Below are positions 8,460-18,030 of a stretch of 64,000 nt of DNA, in pieces. The notes beneath the pieces were generated by a model that searched no databases, had not been told where the DNA came from, and saw only the letters and a list, made by a program, of their open reading frames with translations. Each line of letters starts with the position of its first letter. Position 1 is the stretch's first letter. The stretch is taken from assembly GCF_964186625.1 (NCBI RefSeq), contig NZ_OZ075108.1, positions 1,302,001 through 1,366,000 of the forward strand, given 5' to 3'. The stretch comes from Asticcacaulis sp. MM231 (lineage in GTDB: Bacteria > Pseudomonadota > Alphaproteobacteria > Caulobacterales > Caulobacteraceae). The position numbers and the translations under genes were made by a program.

Positions 8460-9716
8460 TTAGTCCACCCAGTCCCTTTTTATCGTGCGCGAGGCGAGAA
8501 GCAGCAGAACTGCCGCCACCAGATAGAAGCCAAGGCCGATCACAAAGGCCCATTTGATCGAGTCCGCGCCGTACTCCGGCTTGAGCAGTTCCGACACCTT
8601 GCCGAAGAAGTACGGCCCGGCGCTGAGACCGATCAGGTTGGTGATCAGCAGGAACAAAGCCGCTATCAGCGCGCGTGAGGACGCCGGCGCCAGATGCTGG
8701 ACCGCCGTCAGCAGAGGCCCGAACCACATCAGACCCAGCGCCTGCGGGATCAGTATCAGGAAAAACGCGGCGTGCGGGGTCTTGGCCATGATACACAGGG
8801 CGTAAAGCGGTGCCGACAACAGAAAAGCAATGGCGGGAACCAGCGGATAGGCGCCTTTGCGCGCCGTGCCGAGCTTATCGGCCAGTATGCCGCCGCTTAA
8901 GATTCCGATGATGCCACTGATAAGAAAGGCGCCGGCGAAAAGCTGCGAGCGGCTGACGATATCCATATGCAGGCTGCGCGCCAGAAACGTCGGGAACCAG
9001 TAGAGGAAGCCATATCCTACCAGCGAGGCGAAGGAAGCGCCAAAGGCCATGAGCCAGAAACTGGACTTGCTGGCCGCCAGCCTGACCACCTCGATCAGGC
9101 TGAGCTGGCCCTCGCGCGGCGCATCGAACCGGCCGCGTACCGGCTCTTTCACCAGCAGCCGAAACACCGGCGCCAGCAGGACGCCGATGCCGCCGATGAC
9201 GAGAAACGCCCAGCGCCAGTTGACCTGCGCCGCCATTAGGCCGCCGAACAGGATACCGGCCGCGCTGCCGATCGGGATGGCCAGCGAATAGACGGCCATG
9301 GCACGGGCGCGTTGCTTCTGCGGATACATATCCGAGATCAGGCTGTAGGCGGGGGGCACGCCGCCGGCCTCGCCCACACCGACGCCCATCCGCGCCAGAA
9401 ACATCTGCGGAAACGAGGTCGCCAGTCCGCAGAGCGCCGTGAAGCCCGACCAGATGGCCAGAGAGGCGGCCATGATTGTGACGCGCGAATAGCGATCGGC
9501 GAGCCAGGCGACGGGTATAGCCAGCACACTGTAAAGCAGTCCAAAGGCGAGGCCGCCCATCCAGCCGAGCTGGGCATCATTGAGGTGCAGTTCGGCGGCG
9601 ATCGGCTCTTTCAGGATGCTCAGGATCTGCCGGTCGAGAAAGTTCAGCGCATAGACGATGATCAGCAGAAAGAGCGTGAAAGAACGCCCGTTTGCGGGTG
9701 CAGTATCGGATGGCAT
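8460..9716 (-). CDS. MFS transporter, spinster-like
   Basis: A 418-residue major facilitator with about 12 membrane segments. The first carries YALNFLDRQILSIL, the mark of the spinster-like branch often annotated in sphingomonads and caulobacters. A loop 2-3 motif (LADRYSR) and the GVGVGEAGGVPP segment in TM4 are seen. The substrate is unknown; organic acids or hexuronates are typical guesses. An earlier in-frame ATG exists 15 bases upstream, but GGGGAGA lies within that extension and at proper distance from MPSDTAP, which I took as the start. It is monocistronic and divergent from osmC. Confidence 0.85.
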   Translation of the reverse strand: MPSDTAPANGRSFTLFLLIIVYALNFLDRQILSILKEPIAAELHLNDAQLGWMGGLAFGLLYSVLAIPVAWLADRYSRVTIMAASLAIWSGFTALCGLATSFPQMFLARMGVGVGEAGGVPPAYSLISDMYPQKQRARAMAVYSLAIPIGSAAGILFGGLMAAQVNWRWAFLVIGGIGVLLAPVFRLLVKEPVRGRFDAPREGQLSLIEVVRLAASKSSFWLMAFGASFASLVGYGFLYWFPTFLARSLHMDIVSRSQLFAGAFLISGIIGILSGGILADKLGTARKGAYPLVPAIAFLLSAPLYALCIMAKTPHAAFFLILIPQALGLMWFGPLLTAVQHLAPASSRALIAALFLLITNLIGLSAGPYFFGKVSELLKPEYGADSIKWAFVIGLGFYLVAAVLLLLASRTIKRDWVD

Positions 9717-9854
9717 ATGCCGTCTCCCCATATCAGACCGCCTTCATAGGCGTATCCGACATTTCGGACAAAGGAAAAGCGGCAGGGCTTCATTGAGTTG
9801 TCGCACAAAGGGGGATAAAAAAAGGTCTTCCCACATCAAACAGGAGAGTTCCGC

Positions 9855-10289
9855 ATGATCCGTACCGCACAGGCGCACTGGGCCGGCAATGGCCAGCAAG
9901 GCGAAGGCACGCTGACGACGCAAAGCAAGGTGCTGAACAGCCAGCCCTACAGCTTCAAGCTCCGTTTTGAAAACGCCGATGGCCAGTCAGGCACCAATCC
10001 GGAAGAACTGATCGCCGCCGCCCATTCGGGTTGTTTCTCGATGGCGCTGGCCTTCGCGCTCGGCGCGGCTGGCTTCACCGCTGACAGCATCGACACCGAA
10101 GCCTCGGTGAAGCTCGATCCGGCCGAAGGCGGCTTTGCCATCTCCGGCATCACGCTGAAACTGACCGCGAAAATCCCCGGTATTTCTCAGGAACAGTTCG
10201 ACGCTATCGCCGCCGGCGCCAAGGCCAATTGCCCGATCTCCAAGGCGCTGTCATCGGTGCCGATCACGCTTGAGGCGACCCTGGCTTAA
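9855..10289 (+). CDS. osmC: OsmC family peroxiredoxin
   Basis: A 144-residue OsmC protein. The two redox cysteines are Cys60 in AAHSGCFSMA and Cys126 in AKANCPISKA, spaced as in OsmC; the sequence TNPEELIAAAH just before the first is also typical. OsmC dimers reduce organic hydroperoxides, probably with lipoylated-protein or thiol reductants, in the cytosol. AGGAGAG lies eight bases before the ATG. It is a single gene, divergent from the MFS transporter and convergent with the glycosyltransferase. Confidence 0.92.
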   Translation: MIRTAQAHWAGNGQQGEGTLTTQSKVLNSQPYSFKLRFENADGQSGTNPEELIAAAHSGCFSMALAFALGAAGFTADSIDTEASVKLDPAEGGFAISGITLKLTAKIPGISQEQFDAIAAGAKANCPISKALSSVPITLEATLA

Positions 10290-10321
10290 GAAGGCTTATC
10301 TGTGGATTCCCTTACCCTAAC

Positions 10322-11764
10322 CTAATCCAGATTACAGCCGACATATTTGAGACGCCCGGTATAGAGTCGGAAATCTGACTTCTTGCCGGGCTTTTTCAGG
10401 CGTGAAACCGTGCCCTGATCGGTCAGGTCGTTGAAGCACTTCGCCAGATCGGGGCTGTGTGACGCATCGACCACGATGAGGGCGCGTTTGCGGAACAGGA
10501 TATTTTCATAGGTCGGCCAGCCATAACGTTCGCGTTCGACCAGCGGCACCGGTGAGAAGGTGTTGCCGCCCATGGCGTGCGCCAGTTCGCCCTGTGTGTT
10601 GTAATCGGTGGTGGCGATCCAGTCGGCATCGAGCTTAGCCGCTTTTTCCACGATTGTCTCGGTGAGCGGCTTCCAGCCCTGACTGAGGCCCGCTGCGCCG
10701 GCAAGGCTGGGGCCCAGATTGCCCAGCGCCAGATACATCAGCGCGATGACGCTTAGACCAATGCCGAACGGTGCCGACCACGCGCGCAGGCGCGGCAACC
10801 ACTTGCCGGTGACGGTCTCGGAGGCCGCCGCCGCCAGCACGATCAGGCCGGGATAGACCGGCGCCGGCCAGTTGCCCTGGATGCGGTCATGGAAGACGTG
10901 CACCAGCATATAGGCCAGCAAGGGCAGGGGCAGGGCGATCAGGAGGGTCAGGCGGCTGTCATGGCGGTTACGCCACCACATCATGACGCCGGTGACGACG
11001 AAGACGAAGATCAGCGGATTGATCAGCAAGGGCTGCGAAATCAGGAATTCGATCAGGTATTTGGCGGTGAAGTGGCTGCCTTCGATGCGCCCGAACTGCT
11101 TGGCGAAGGTGATCCAGCTGTGGTGGGCGTTCCAGATCAGGTTGGGCGCCATGGCGGCCGCGGCGATCAGCCCGCCAAAATACGGCCACGGCGTCAGCAG
11201 GTGGCGGCGGGCATCCTTGTCGAGCGCCAACCAGGCGATGACGCCGACGCCAAGGAACAGGTTGGTGTATTTCGCCTCGAAACCCAGACCGGCGAACAGG
11301 CCAAACACCAGCCACCACCAGCCCTTGCCGGTGGTATGCAGCTTCGCCAGCGCCCACAGGCCGCACGCCCACATCAGCACCGACGGGGGATCGGGCGTTG
11401 CGATGACCGAACCGACACTCAGGAGCACGCAGGCATTGAGCCACAGCAGGGTGCGGCGCGCCACGGAGGCGCTGAACAACACCTTCGCCGTATCGTACAT
11501 CAGCCAGCTCAAGGCCACGAAGCTTAAGATAAACGGCAGGCGCACCAGCACGGCGACATCGGCGAGGGCGGTGAAGCCCGCGATCCACCACGCCACCATG
11601 GGCGGGTGATCGTAATAGCCAAGCGCCGGATGCTGCGCCCACAGCCAGTAATAGCTCTCGTCCGGCACCAGACCGGCGCGTGACGACGTCACCAGCCGCA
11701 GGACCATCAGTCCGGTCAGCAGGGGCAGGTAGGGGAGAGTGCGAAGGCGGGCTGTCAGCGTCAT
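10322..11764 (-). CDS. GT39/ArnT-like membrane glycosyltransferase
   Basis: A 480-residue polytopic membrane protein with roughly nine to eleven hydrophobic segments. Early periplasmic-loop signatures are PDESYYWLWAQHP and YYDHPPMVAWW; the first Asp-Glu is the catalytic site of the PMT_2/GT39 and ArnT group, which transfer a sugar from a polyprenyl phosphate to lipid or protein. The C-terminal 130 residues form a soluble domain with DYNTQGELAHAMGG and a RKRALIVVDASH strand. The acceptor here is unknown. It follows the phospholipase C gene in the same direction by 27 bases, so they may share a transcript. Confidence 0.8.
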   Translation of the reverse strand: MTLTARLRTLPYLPLLTGLMVLRLVTSSRAGLVPDESYYWLWAQHPALGYYDHPPMVAWWIAGFTALADVAVLVRLPFILSFVALSWLMYDTAKVLFSASVARRTLLWLNACVLLSVGSVIATPDPPSVLMWACGLWALAKLHTTGKGWWWLVFGLFAGLGFEAKYTNLFLGVGVIAWLALDKDARRHLLTPWPYFGGLIAAAAMAPNLIWNAHHSWITFAKQFGRIEGSHFTAKYLIEFLISQPLLINPLIFVFVVTGVMMWWRNRHDSRLTLLIALPLPLLAYMLVHVFHDRIQGNWPAPVYPGLIVLAAAASETVTGKWLPRLRAWSAPFGIGLSVIALMYLALGNLGPSLAGAAGLSQGWKPLTETIVEKAAKLDADWIATTDYNTQGELAHAMGGNTFSPVPLVERERYGWPTYENILFRKRALIVVDASHSPDLAKCFNDLTDQGTVSRLKKPGKKSDFRLYTGRLKYVGCNLD

Positions 11765-11791
11765 CCGCCCTTATTGGCCGGTTTTGTGGTT

Positions 11792-13837
11792 TCAGACAAG
11801 TTTCATCACGGCCGGCCCGCCGAGCGCCGGATCGGTCATAGACGGTTGGCCGTTTTCAATATGACCGGCGAAACGGTGGCTGAAGCCGTCACCTGAAAGC
11901 GTGATATCGTACCAGCCATCACTGACTGCCAGATCGAAGGCCATGAGGTTGACGTTGAGGCCTTTCGCCGTGGTCAAGCTTTGCGCTGGCTGACCGTAAG
12001 CATTGTCGGTGACTGTAACGGTGAGCGTCTCACCACCGAACGCATGCAGGGACAAAACCTTGCCGCTCTCGATCGTTACCGGACAAGCACCCGTTCCGGC
12101 GAAATGGCGGTAAAAGCCATTTGGCCCTAGGATGTCGTAGTCAAACTTGCCGTCATCCGTCGCAGATATCGTGGCAAACAGTTGACCGTTGGCCTTGACT
12201 GTATAGCGCTTGGGAGGGTTTTTCACAGCATTACGGTCATAGACGTGGAAAACAACCGCTGTGTCGATGCTGTCATTGACGAATTCGAGCGATATGCCGT
12301 GGCCGATGGGGGATGGTTTGACCTGGACGTTAAAGCGGTAGGGCAGGGGCCGCGCCCGGCGCTGGCCATTTTCCTGCACCGGCGGGCTTATCTGTTCGGG
12401 CGGCTGTGGCTTGGGCTGGCCGGAGAGCTTGCGGGCGCGCTCGGCGGTGGCGGCGGTCTCGGGCAGTTTCTGGAAGAAGGCTTCGCTGTTTGGGTTGGCG
12501 AAATCAAAGCAGGTCGTCAGGTCGCCGCAGACCGCACGGCGCCACGCGCTGATATTGGGTTCGTGAACGCCGAAGCGCGCCTCAAGGAAGCGGATGACCG
12601 AGGTGTGGTCGAAGACCTGCGAATTGACGAAACCGCCCTTGCTCCATGGCGAAATCACATAGAGCGGCACGCGCGGACCAAGACCATAGGGCCGGTCCTT
12701 CCAGTTTTTGTCGTTGTGGTATTCACCGGCGGTGTCAACCTGGCTCTCGCCATAGGGCACGCCATCGAGTTTGGCGGGCACTGACGGCGGCGGCACATGG
12801 TCGAAATAGCCGTCGTTCTCGTCGAAATTGATCAGCAGGACCGTCTTGGCCCATACCGCCGGATTGGCGGTCAGGGCATCGAGCACGCGGGCGGTATAGT
12901 CCGCGCCCTGCGCCGGCGAAGACGGCCCCGGATGCTCCGAACCCTCGGCGGTGGCGACGATCCACGACACCTGCGGCAGCTTTTCCGTCAGCACGTCGTC
13001 TTTCAGCTTGTCGAGCGCGCGGGTGCGCAAGGATCGCGCCGCCAGTTCGGCCAGCGCGGGCGATTTCGATTTGTCGGCCATGCGGTAAAGCTTGAAGCCG
13101 GCCAATGGGTTGTCGGTGAAATTATCGTCCATGTCCTGATAGACCTGCCAGCTTATGCCAGCCGAGGTCAGGCGCTCCGGGTAGGTCACCCAGGTGTAGC
13201 CGCCGTGGCCCTGAGGATCGCTTTTCAGGTTGTCGTAGCCGTTGTCGATCGCCGGGCCATGATGCGCGCCCGAAGGATCATTGGTGCCGGTCCAGATGAA
13301 CAGGCGGTTCGAATTTGTGCCGGTATGGATCGCGCAGTGATAGGCGTCGCAGATCGTGAAGGCTTCGGCCATGGCGAACTGGAAGGGAATGTCGTCGCGC
13401 GTGAAATAGCCCAGGCTGTGATTGTGCTTGGCCTGCGGCCAGTTGGACAGGCGGCCGAGATCCCAGGCGGCCTGCGCATCGGGGAAGCTGTGCGGCGTGC
13501 CATCGGTACGCATATATTTGAAGTCCTGCACCGTATTGAGCCGGAAAGGCGCGATCAGGTGCGTCTTGTCGTGCTCATCGGGCTGCGACCACACCGTGCC
13601 GTTCACCGTAGGGATCGGGAAGCGGTCGGAAAAGCCGCGCACACCATTGAGCGTGCCGAAATAGTGATCGAACGAGCGGTTTTCCTGCGTCAGGATCACG
13701 ATGTGCTCGACATCCATGATCGTGCCGGTGGTGCTTTTCGCCGGAATATCGAGCGCGCGGGCGATCGAGGCGGGCAGGCTGCCCAGAGAGGCGGCCAGAG
13801 ACGCGGAGAGCAGAAAGCGGCGGCGGTCGATGGTCAT
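11792..13837 (-). CDS. Phosphocholine-specific phospholipase C, Tat-exported
   Basis: About 681 residues, a bacterial phospholipase C of the acid phosphatase-like phosphoesterase superfamily. It has a twin-arginine signal (DRRRFLLSAS) cleaved near ARALD, then the family opening VEHIVILTQENRSFDHYFGTLNGVRGF, seen here as ENRSFDHYFGTL. NFDENDGYFDHVPPP and VPLYVISPWS follow in the core, and two C-terminal DUF756-type beta domains are suggested by LEFVNDS and LSLHAFGG. It would release phosphocholine or glycerophospho-groups from lipids outside the inner membrane. The start with AAAGGG six bases before it is preferred over one six bases upstream. Related enzymes are phosphate-regulated. Confidence 0.9.
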   Translation of the reverse strand: MTIDRRRFLLSASLAASLGSLPASIARALDIPAKSTTGTIMDVEHIVILTQENRSFDHYFGTLNGVRGFSDRFPIPTVNGTVWSQPDEHDKTHLIAPFRLNTVQDFKYMRTDGTPHSFPDAQAAWDLGRLSNWPQAKHNHSLGYFTRDDIPFQFAMAEAFTICDAYHCAIHTGTNSNRLFIWTGTNDPSGAHHGPAIDNGYDNLKSDPQGHGGYTWVTYPERLTSAGISWQVYQDMDDNFTDNPLAGFKLYRMADKSKSPALAELAARSLRTRALDKLKDDVLTEKLPQVSWIVATAEGSEHPGPSSPAQGADYTARVLDALTANPAVWAKTVLLINFDENDGYFDHVPPPSVPAKLDGVPYGESQVDTAGEYHNDKNWKDRPYGLGPRVPLYVISPWSKGGFVNSQVFDHTSVIRFLEARFGVHEPNISAWRRAVCGDLTTCFDFANPNSEAFFQKLPETAATAERARKLSGQPKPQPPEQISPPVQENGQRRARPLPYRFNVQVKPSPIGHGISLEFVNDSIDTAVVFHVYDRNAVKNPPKRYTVKANGQLFATISATDDGKFDYDILGPNGFYRHFAGTGACPVTIESGKVLSLHAFGGETLTVTVTDNAYGQPAQSLTTAKGLNVNLMAFDLAVSDGWYDITLSGDGFSHRFAGHIENGQPSMTDPALGGPAVMKLV

Positions 13838-13948
13838 GGGCATCCCTTTTTAATCCGCCGGGAGTATCAGGGCAATGTGACGGTTTTATCAAGGCCGGAC
13901 AGAAATTGCATGCCCCTGGTAAGCAGACGCCGGCGCCATCAGGCGAAC

Positions 13949-15469
13949 TTAAGGGATGAAGAGGTCGAAATCTGGCAACCTGTCTGTGTCGCTGCCGATC
14001 CGGAAGATCGAAGCGTTAGAGCCATCGAACACCGTCCAGACGGGCAAAGACCTGCGGTTTGGATCACCGGTCGCGGCAAACGCTACCCATCGGTCGGATA
14101 GCTCAGTGGCCAAACGCCTGTCTTCGGCCGTCCAGGGACGTTGTTCCCAATCGAGATGATCGAAGACGTACTGGATTTCCGCCCCATGACCTATGCCGCA
14201 GCCATAGCCGCAATTGGGCAGTTCTGCCGGGCGATGGGCGAAGAAGTAGACGTAAGATTTCGAATGACTGTTTTGTCGTTGCAGATTGGCCCAGTACTGC
14301 ATCCGCCAGCCCCACCAGTCATTGGTCAACTGGTTGATGGAGGCCCTGGCCTGTGCATCGGTGGCGCCGGGATAGGTTTTCAAGAGGGCATCCGTCGGCG
14401 CATGACCGAGGAGCCGGGCCATCAGGTCTCTATGGTTGGCGGCTGTAAAATCACTGGTGCCCAGGATTTCGGGCGCCAGGTCCTTGCCTTCCTCTGCGTT
14501 CCAGCCGACCAGAATCGGGACGTCGTTCTGGCGATGGTTCTGATAGGTCGTGGTCAGGTCTTCATGCAGCACATGCCCGTCGACGATCGGCACCGGCGAC
14601 CACGGCTGCTTCGCTAAGGTCTCAAGGCTCATGGCGCGCAGGTCGAAGAGGTGGTGCGCGCCGGCCGCCTTTGAAAAAGCCATCCCCTTGGCTTCGGCAG
14701 CGGTGCGGTCGAAGTGCGCGTTCTCGCTGGGGGCAAGGGGAAGGGCGTCATTGCCGCTTTCAGCGATGGCACGCTGGAAAAGCCCCTTGCCCAGCGGTGA
14801 CGCGACCAGGATCGCCACGGATTCGCCTCCGGCGGATTCGCCCATGATGGTGACGCGTTCGGGATCGCCACCGAAGGCCGCGATATTGTCCTTTACCCAG
14901 TGCAGAGCGGCGATCTGGTCCTCGATGCCCTGGTTGCCGGAAGACTGATCGGGCAATTCTGCGGTCAGTTCCGGATGGGCGAAGAAGCCGAATATGCCGA
15001 GTCGATAGTTGAGGGTGACGACAACAGCGCCATGCCGGGCCAGGTTGCCGCCATCGAAAAGGGGCTGACCGGCTGTGCCGCCATAATAGCCGCCGCCGTG
15101 AATCCAGACGATGACCGGCAGCTTTTCGGCCTTTGCCCGATCGGCTTGTTCTGGCGCCCAGACATTGAGATAGAGGCAGTCTTCGCTCTTGGGGTTGGGC
15201 AGCCAGTCCGCATTGGGAGCGCAGGCCGCCGAAAGCGTCGTGGTTGCCCTCACGCCGCTCCAAGGCACGACCGCTTGCGGCGCGCGCCAGCGCAATTCAC
15301 CCACTGGCGGGGCGGCAAAGGGCACGCCAAGGAAGGTGCGCACCTCGCCGGTATCCGTGCCGGATATCTGCCCGCCGGTCACTGAGACCGGCGGGGTCGC
15401 CTTTTGAGCAAAAGCGGGAAGCGCCAGCAGCGCGACACCAAGAACGATAAGGCTGTTCAGTACGCGCAT
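13949..15469 (-). CDS. Carboxylesterase type B, exported
   Basis: A 506-residue alpha/beta hydrolase with a signal peptide ending near ALPAFAQ. Type-B carboxylesterase landmarks are FLGVPFAAPPVGELRW, EDCLYLNVWAP, IHGGGYYGG (oxyanion hole) and the nucleophile elbow GESAGG. It would cleave esters, plausibly acetyl or feruloyl groups on hemicellulose. It starts 19 bases after the GH31 alpha-xylosidase stop with GGGAGGAA as ribosome binding site, so the two form an operon, which supports a role in side-chain removal from plant polymers. Confidence 0.88.
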   Translation of the reverse strand: MRVLNSLIVLGVALLALPAFAQKATPPVSVTGGQISGTDTGEVRTFLGVPFAAPPVGELRWRAPQAVVPWSGVRATTTLSAACAPNADWLPNPKSEDCLYLNVWAPEQADRAKAEKLPVIVWIHGGGYYGGTAGQPLFDGGNLARHGAVVVTLNYRLGIFGFFAHPELTAELPDQSSGNQGIEDQIAALHWVKDNIAAFGGDPERVTIMGESAGGESVAILVASPLGKGLFQRAIAESGNDALPLAPSENAHFDRTAAEAKGMAFSKAAGAHHLFDLRAMSLETLAKQPWSPVPIVDGHVLHEDLTTTYQNHRQNDVPILVGWNAEEGKDLAPEILGTSDFTAANHRDLMARLLGHAPTDALLKTYPGATDAQARASINQLTNDWWGWRMQYWANLQRQNSHSKSYVYFFAHRPAELPNCGYGCGIGHGAEIQYVFDHLDWEQRPWTAEDRRLATELSDRWVAFAATGDPNRRSLPVWTVFDGSNASIFRIGSDTDRLPDFDLFIP

Positions 15470-15488
15470 GATGTTCCTCCCGCCGTTG

Positions 15489-17834
15489 TTATTTGCCGAC
15501 GATCTGCACCAGACCGGGCGCTGACTTGGCGAATGCCTTGTCCGAACCGGTCGCGGTCAGGCTTTGCGTAGCGTCATTCCAGTGCAGGGTGGTGGTCACC
15601 GCGCCCTTGCCCTTTTCGTAGTCGTAGCTCACGCCATCGTCGTCGTAGAGGCTGAAATCGCCGTCCTTGCCGGGATAGACCTTGAGCGCGGTGATGGCCT
15701 GTTTCGTGGCGGTCGACTGGATATCCGAACCCACCGGCACGATCGATCCGGCCCTGACGAACACCGGAATCTGGTTAATGGGCGCGGCCACCTTGACCCA
15801 CTGGCCGCCGGTCAATTTTTCATTGGTCCAGTAGTTGTACCAGTCGGTGCCGGCCGGCAGGTAGACGTCCTTTTCCGTTCGACCCTGTTTGGTGACAGGG
15901 GCGACGAGGAAGGCCGGGCCGAACATGTATTGCGTGCCGATATCAGCGACGTTCGGATCGTTCGGGAAGTCCATCCACAGGGCGCGCATGAACGGTGCGC
16001 CGGTGTCGTAGGTCGTCTTGGCGGAACTGTAGAGATAAGGGATCAGGCGGTAGCGCAGGCGATCGTAATCGGCCAGGATCGCCTCAGCCTGCTTGCCGAA
16101 GGCCCAGATTTCGGTGTGCTTCTTGTCGCCGTGCAGGCGTAAGGTCGGCAGGAAGGTGCCGTACTGGAACCAGCGCGTGAACAGTTCCGGATAGTCGTTG
16201 TTCTGGCCCACGGTTTCGCGCGCGTCCGATGGATCGAGCAGCGGCGTTCCGGTGAAGCTGGTGGTCTGCGGCAGCCATTGCCAGCCGCCGATGTCATTGC
16301 CCCAATAGGCGATGCCGGACGCGGTCATGTTGAGGCCGGTCGGTATCTGGCGCTGGAGCGCTTCCCAGGTCGGCTGGATGTCGGACGACCAGAACAGGGC
16401 GCCGGTACGCTGTGAACCGAGATAGGCGGCGCGCGACAGGATCAGGGCGCGCTTGTTCGGTTTCCATTCGCGCATGCCCTGCTGCACGCCCTCGACGTGA
16501 ACAAGCGGGAACAGGTTGTGATAGCGGTCGCCGGTGCCGATCGAATAGTGGAAACCATCCGGCACCAGGTCGGGCTCGGTCTCATCGAGCCAGGGATAAT
16601 CGAAGCCGTGCGACAGGATGTTGTCGCGGGCGTGCTCCCAGAACCACTTGCGCGCTTCAGGGTTGGTCGAATCGATCAGGCCGCCGGTGCGGTCAGAGCG
16701 GAAGGGCAGGCCATCGACGGTCTTGCCGTCCTTGTCCTTGAGCAGAAAACCCTTGTGGTCGAGTTCGTTGAAGTAACGGCCCGAGGTCTCGTAACGCGGC
16801 CAGATCGAGACGATCGACTGCAGGCCCATGTCGTGCAGTTGCTTGTTCATGGCGTCCGGGTCGGGGAATTCAGCCGGATTGATGTCCATCTGGCCCATGC
16901 GCGTCCAGTAGAACCAGTCAAGGACCATGACGTCGAGAGGGTACTTCTTGTCACGGTAGGTGGTGGCCACGCGCAGGATTTCCGCCTGGCTGTCATAGCG
17001 TGCCTTGGACTGGATAAGGCCGAACACCGACTTGGGCGGGATCGGCGTCTTGCCGGTCAGGCGGGCATAGCCTGCGTAAATCTCTTCCGGCGTCGAACCA
17101 GTGATAACGAAGAACGACACGCGTTCGCCGACCTTGGACTGGAAGCCGAGCTTGCCATTGACACCGCCAATGAAGCGGGTCTGCGAGGCGTTGTCCCAGA
17201 CGATGCCGTAGCCTTTGGACGAGACCATGAAGGGCACACAGACGGTTTCGCCGGCCGGGGCGTCATACCAGTGCTGGCAATCCAGCACGCGGCCGCGCAG
17301 GTCGAGGCCTGACAGCGATTCCTGGTTCTGCCCCATGCCGTAATAGTGCTCACCTTCCGGCGCGGCAAAGGCGGCGCCGACCTGATAGGTCTTTTCACCG
17401 GCCACCTCATGCGGCGACATTTCCCAGCTATTGAGGGTCAGGACGGTCTCGCCTTTGGCGTTTTTGATCAGCAGCCCGACCGGGGCCAGCGACGGGGCGA
17501 AATACTTTTCGCCCTGGCTCGGTGTGCGCGCCGGCGGCGCGGGATTGACCTGCAGGGTCAGGCCGCTGGAGGCGAAGAGGTCGCCGCCAGCGTCCTTGCT
17601 CTGCTTGAAGGCGCCGTTATCGGCGTGATCGGCCAGGATGCCGTAGCCGGGGCCTTTCAGCGCTTCGGCCTTGTCGGCGGCGATGGTGACGTGGATGACG
17701 TTGGGGCCGTAGGCCTCGACGCTAACCCAGGCGCCGTTGCGGTCCAGGGTGGCAATCGGGGCCGCCTGGACGGCCGTGGCCAGAGCTAGGGCGGAGACCA
17801 GGCCCATAAAGGCGGTCTTGAGAATCGGGCGCAT
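15489..17834 (-). CDS. GH31 glycoside hydrolase (alpha-xylosidase-like)
   Basis: About 781 residues with a signal peptide ending at AVQAA. GH31 landmarks are MVLDWFYWTRMG, the nucleophile region FDYPWLDETEPDL and the RAAYLGSQRTGALFWSSDI segment holding the acid/base Asp. The long TIM barrel is followed by beta domains ending in a DUF5110-type LYDDDGVSYDYEKG. Similarity in style is to alpha-xylosidases acting on xyloglucan side chains; alpha-glucosidase is the alternative. The start is set by AGAGAG six bases before MRPILKT. An operator-like palindrome lies immediately upstream. It heads an operon with the carboxylesterase. Confidence 0.88.
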   Translation of the reverse strand: MRPILKTAFMGLVSALALATAVQAAPIATLDRNGAWVSVEAYGPNVIHVTIAADKAEALKGPGYGILADHADNGAFKQSKDAGGDLFASSGLTLQVNPAPPARTPSQGEKYFAPSLAPVGLLIKNAKGETVLTLNSWEMSPHEVAGEKTYQVGAAFAAPEGEHYYGMGQNQESLSGLDLRGRVLDCQHWYDAPAGETVCVPFMVSSKGYGIVWDNASQTRFIGGVNGKLGFQSKVGERVSFFVITGSTPEEIYAGYARLTGKTPIPPKSVFGLIQSKARYDSQAEILRVATTYRDKKYPLDVMVLDWFYWTRMGQMDINPAEFPDPDAMNKQLHDMGLQSIVSIWPRYETSGRYFNELDHKGFLLKDKDGKTVDGLPFRSDRTGGLIDSTNPEARKWFWEHARDNILSHGFDYPWLDETEPDLVPDGFHYSIGTGDRYHNLFPLVHVEGVQQGMREWKPNKRALILSRAAYLGSQRTGALFWSSDIQPTWEALQRQIPTGLNMTASGIAYWGNDIGGWQWLPQTTSFTGTPLLDPSDARETVGQNNDYPELFTRWFQYGTFLPTLRLHGDKKHTEIWAFGKQAEAILADYDRLRYRLIPYLYSSAKTTYDTGAPFMRALWMDFPNDPNVADIGTQYMFGPAFLVAPVTKQGRTEKDVYLPAGTDWYNYWTNEKLTGGQWVKVAAPINQIPVFVRAGSIVPVGSDIQSTATKQAITALKVYPGKDGDFSLYDDDGVSYDYEKGKGAVTTTLHWNDATQSLTATGSDKAFAKSAPGLVQIVGK

Positions 17835-17848
17835 GAACATCTCTCTGT

Positions 17849-17864
17849 ATGACAACGTTATCAT
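17849..17864. promoter_or_regulatory. Operator-like palindrome upstream of GH31 gene
   Basis: ATGACAACGTTATCAT is a 16-bp inverted repeat with one mismatched pair, centred on the CG step typical of LacI-family operators. It lies within about 15 bases of the GH31 start, where a repressor would block the transcript leader. No regulator gene is nearby. Confidence 0.5.
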
Positions 17865-17979
17865 TTTCACTCAGGGCTAAGCCCTGGCGCGCGGATCGTC
17901 AAGGCCAATAATCATACAAATCTGATGTATGTGAAAATAAGGCTGCCCACGCTTGGCGGCATACAGTAGAGGCTATAAA

Positions 17980-18010
17980 AAAGCCCGGTCAGCAGAACTG
18001 ACCGGGCTTT
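17980..18010 (-). terminator. Terminator after the chemoreceptor gene
   Basis: AAAGCCCGGTCAG and CTGACCGGGCTTT form a perfect 13-bp stem around a five-base loop. Read on the minus strand it is followed by a run of T, so it ends the chemoreceptor transcript about 20 bases after the stop. It also has T on the plus side. Confidence 0.9.
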
Positions 18011-18030
18011 TTCAGGGTTATAGAGGATCT

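Noticed and set aside
13844..13920. Possible Pho box before the phospholipase C gene
   Set aside because: CTGTCCG and CCGTCAC occur but not at 11-bp spacing, so the match is too weak to report as a site.
12797..14101. A 434-codon plus-strand frame
   Set aside because: It overlaps the phospholipase C gene and the end of the carboxylesterase gene on the other strand, and has low-complexity Arg/Gly/Val composition typical of shadows.
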